A DNA stretch of 18,118 nucleotides from Carex sylvatica (taxonomy: Eukaryota > Streptophyta > Magnoliopsida > Poales > Cyperaceae): NCBI GenBank assembly GCA_964058845.1, contig CAXKVR010000521.1, positions 1 through 18,118 on the forward strand. Reading direction: 5' to 3'. Below are positions 16,437 through 18,118 of the stretch, piece after piece. The notes beneath the pieces are model-generated. The model saw only the letters and a list, made by a program, of their open reading frames with translations, ran no database searches and was not told the DNA's origin. Position 1 is the stretch's first letter; every line of letters starts with the position of its first letter. The position numbers and the translations under genes are program-made.

Positions 16437-17631
16437 TACTCACGATTTAGTCTTAATTCAGAAATTTTAAATTTTAAATTATAAATTCTAGTAAAGGCCA
16501 TAATGCTAAAAAAATATTTGATGATTATCCTTTATTGTCACAGCGTATTTGAATTTCACAACCAGGTAAGTTCCCAGGTAAGTCAGGGATCACTAGGATT
16601 CGCTTCAAATTCCGACTTGCCTTGACATTGTTACGTTCATAGTGTTGCAACTTGTCTTAATAAATCACCATATATTTTATGAGTCTTAATATCATCATAA
16701 AACCAAAATATCAGTTTCCATTAAGCGGCTACCTTTGGGTAACGGGTCAATTTCTTATGATACTTTGCGCAATAATAAAGTACTGATAACCTAGAACATA
16801 CCGAACAACATGCCTTCCTTTGGGCCGACAATGTTGACATATGTGTAAAATTTTTGATTATCACTATACTTTATTATTACTCACTTGCACAAATAATTTT
16901 TGTAACCATTACCTTCCTTTGGGCCGATAATGATTACATCCATTAATTGCACCTTAACTTCCTTCATAAAATGCATTTGAATTAACCTCATCAAAAGAGG
17001 TACCTTTGGGTACAATTAGGAATCAATTAATTCAAATCCAAATTACATATCCCTTTGCCTTTAAAAGAACGATAATTTATACCATAATTATATAATCTAA
17101 ATGTGCAATCAAACTAACGCAAAAGAAAAATTTAATTGCTTCACAATAATTTGCAGTTTTCAAAATTTGACTTTACCCTAATCAAATTATTGCATACTCT
17201 GTTGTGGTCTAAAAATAGCAGCGGAATACTTAAAAAAAAATTGTTTAACAAAATCACTTTACTATGTTATAATCAAAATAGAAATTTCAACATAATTTGA
17301 TCCGAATATAATTCCAAAACTTTGATAATAAGTATTGAGCATATAATCCAGCCGAATCAATAAATTCAGAATATGCATATATAGTAATCAACAAATCAGA
17401 ATATCTAGCCGAATCAAATAAATCAATAAATCCATAATTATTGCATATTCTGATTTAGTAATAAAATTACCCAAATTATTGATTATAACATGGTAATTTT
17501 TTTTTTTTTTATTTATTGCTCGGATAGCATAGTAATAAAAAATAAACAATTTCAAAGCAATTGAAAAATCAACAATCAATTGTTTATTCTTTAGATCAAT
17601 TCTAAACAAACAATCCAAATTGGCATAGGAG
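16437..17631 (-). other. Gag/protease/integrase-core position, no coding sequence recognised
   Basis: In an intact copia element this stretch would carry gag, protease and the integrase core in about 2.5-3 kb. Here ~1.2 kb remains, AT-rich, with no zinc-knuckle, DTG or DDE signature that I can find. It contains CCTTTGGG words at 16732, 16817, 16916 and 17003, a 13-bp near-tandem CCAGGTAAGT pair at 16562-16582, and AGCCGAATCAA words near 17351 and 17408. Confidence 0.6.
16800..16945. repeat. CCTTTGGG-type repeat block II inside copia element
   Basis: Direct-repeat partner of 15840-15977: GCCTTCCTTTGGGCCGACAA at 16812, TATCACTATACTTTA in the middle, ACCTTCCTTTGGGCCGATAA at 16911. Flanked by the related TACCTTTGGGTA words at 16730 and 17001. 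Confidence 0.8.
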
Positions 17632-17645
17632 TGGCTCTGATACCA
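17632..17645 (-). promoter_or_regulatory. Primer-binding site, initiator tRNA-Met type
   Basis: Minus strand reads TGGTATCAGAGCCA two bases inside the 5' LTR end (…TTCCAACA AG TGGTATCAGAGC). This is the canonical plant copia primer-binding site complementary to the 3' end of initiator tRNA-Met. Confidence 0.9.
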
Positions 17646-17647
17646 CT

Positions 17648-18118
17648 TGTTGGAACTTTATTGTTACACTAAAACAATTCAACCACATAAACAGTTCAAT
17701 TCAATATGCCACTATTGATCTACCTATGCCAAAATGGCCATCATGCAAAATTCATCAATTCTTAGGGAGCAGACGCAATACCTGATTCCATTAGTGTGTT
17801 TGCGTTAAGCTTCTCTCAAAAGCGGTTGATGAACTTGTGTGAGACAGCGGCAAGAAAACCTTCGTACAGATGTAGAGGTTGAAGCGTCGACGGCCTCCTT
17901 AGTGATAGGATGAAGCCTTCCAAAGCTACAAGACTGCCCTTGTGAGATCGTGTTCACAATTTCTTAATGATCTCACATCTCTATTCTTTAATGGGGAGAA
18001 GTAGAGAAGGCTACAGAATTACTAGATGACGGCTAGAGAATTCTGCAACTTTTCATATATTCTTGTGCTTTGGGGACCAACCTATTTATAGAGATGAGGG
18101 GTAGACATATTGCCAAAC
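17648..18118 (-). repeat. 5' LTR of copia element (partial, 471 of ~800 bp)
   Basis: Begins TGTTGGAAC at 17648 and follows the 3' LTR base for base to the window end. Differences from 13407-13876 by eye: one inserted G (CTATTGATC versus CTATTATC), A to C near 17916 and T to C near 17937. The TATA copy is at 18083-18092. The outer end and right target duplication are beyond the window. Confidence 0.93.

Larger units (their letters stand above)
13407..18118 (-). mobile_element. Ty1/copia retrotransposon, degenerate and probably non-autonomous (5' LTR cut by window)
   Basis: Minus-strand element with this order in sense: 5' LTR (18118 to 17648, incomplete), tRNA-iMet primer-binding site, ~1.2 kb without gag, integrase C-terminal remnant, reverse transcriptase, RNase H, polypurine tract, 3' LTR (14205 to 13407). 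The integrase-before-RT order and the domain motifs make it copia. The internal region is 3442 bp, shorter than the ~4 kb or more expected of a complete copia element. Gag, protease and the integrase catalytic core are not recognisable, and the RT/RNase H frame carries three stops. LTR identity of ~99.4% over the visible overlap implies recent insertion, so its proteins were probably supplied in trans. Confidence 0.93.

Noticed and set aside
16289..16501. 70-residue minus-strand frame as a real protein
   Set aside because: The homologous copia integrase sequence is in another frame of the same DNA (WGCPAEARPYK, YFVGYAERSRG); this frame is accidental.

Overview
The window is nuclear DNA from a flowering plant, probably a dicot. 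The signs are an intron-containing WD40/VPS15-type gene end, a plant-only DUF868 gene, plant-type MITEs, and a Ty1/copia retrotransposon primed by initiator tRNA-Met. Only the first ~3.3 kb holds host protein-coding sequence. The remaining ~14.8 kb is AT-rich repeat and transposon territory. I see no tRNA, rRNA, CRISPR array or prokaryotic-type operon.

Left end (1-3.9 kb): two convergent host genes. The last intron and terminal exon of a VPS15-like gene (regulatory subunit of the class III PI3-kinase, C-terminal WD40 repeat) lie on the + strand at the edge of the window. The exon end, including the stop codon, is part of an exact 64-bp tandem duplication. A complete single-exon DUF868 gene on the - strand (3290 to 2289) faces it. 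Poly(A)-type signals of both strands lie between about 970 and 1210. GA-rich and 10-bp tandem repeats lie in the DUF868 upstream region.

Middle (3.9-13.4 kb): noncoding repeats. Two well-defined elements stand out. One is a 481-bp foldback MITE with nested hairpins and an apparent 8-bp target duplication (5419-5899). The other is a 674-bp Mutator-type MITE with ~290-bp inverted arms and a perfect 9-bp target duplication (6430-7103). Around them are three diverged copies of an AT-rich dispersed repeat, two related CCCGT-rich blocks (7342-7586 and 11461-11670), two ~162-bp AT-rich direct repeats beside those blocks, and a 14-15 bp T-rich minisatellite. There is also a retroelement-like noncoding block (about 8520-10380) with an array of CCGCACTG words, and a 57-72 bp AT-rich tandem repeat. 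11671-13406 is plain AT-rich intergenic DNA.

Right end (13407-18118): a copia retrotransposon on the - strand. Its 3' LTR is complete (13407-14205) and its 5' LTR is cut by the window edge (17648-18118). A tRNA-iMet primer-binding site and a polypurine tract sit at the expected junctions. The LTRs are nearly identical (two substitutions and one indel over ~470 bp), so the insertion looks young. The coding part is nevertheless a ruin: a truncated reverse transcriptase/RNase H frame with three in-frame stops and an internal deletion, an integrase C-terminal fragment, and no recognisable gag or protease. The space where those genes should be carries a recurrent CCTTTGGG motif. The element is therefore probably non-autonomous. 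I found no clear new functional system. The most notable points are the young-LTR/dead-pol contrast, the two foldback MITEs, the CCTTTGGG blocks and the VPS15 end duplication.
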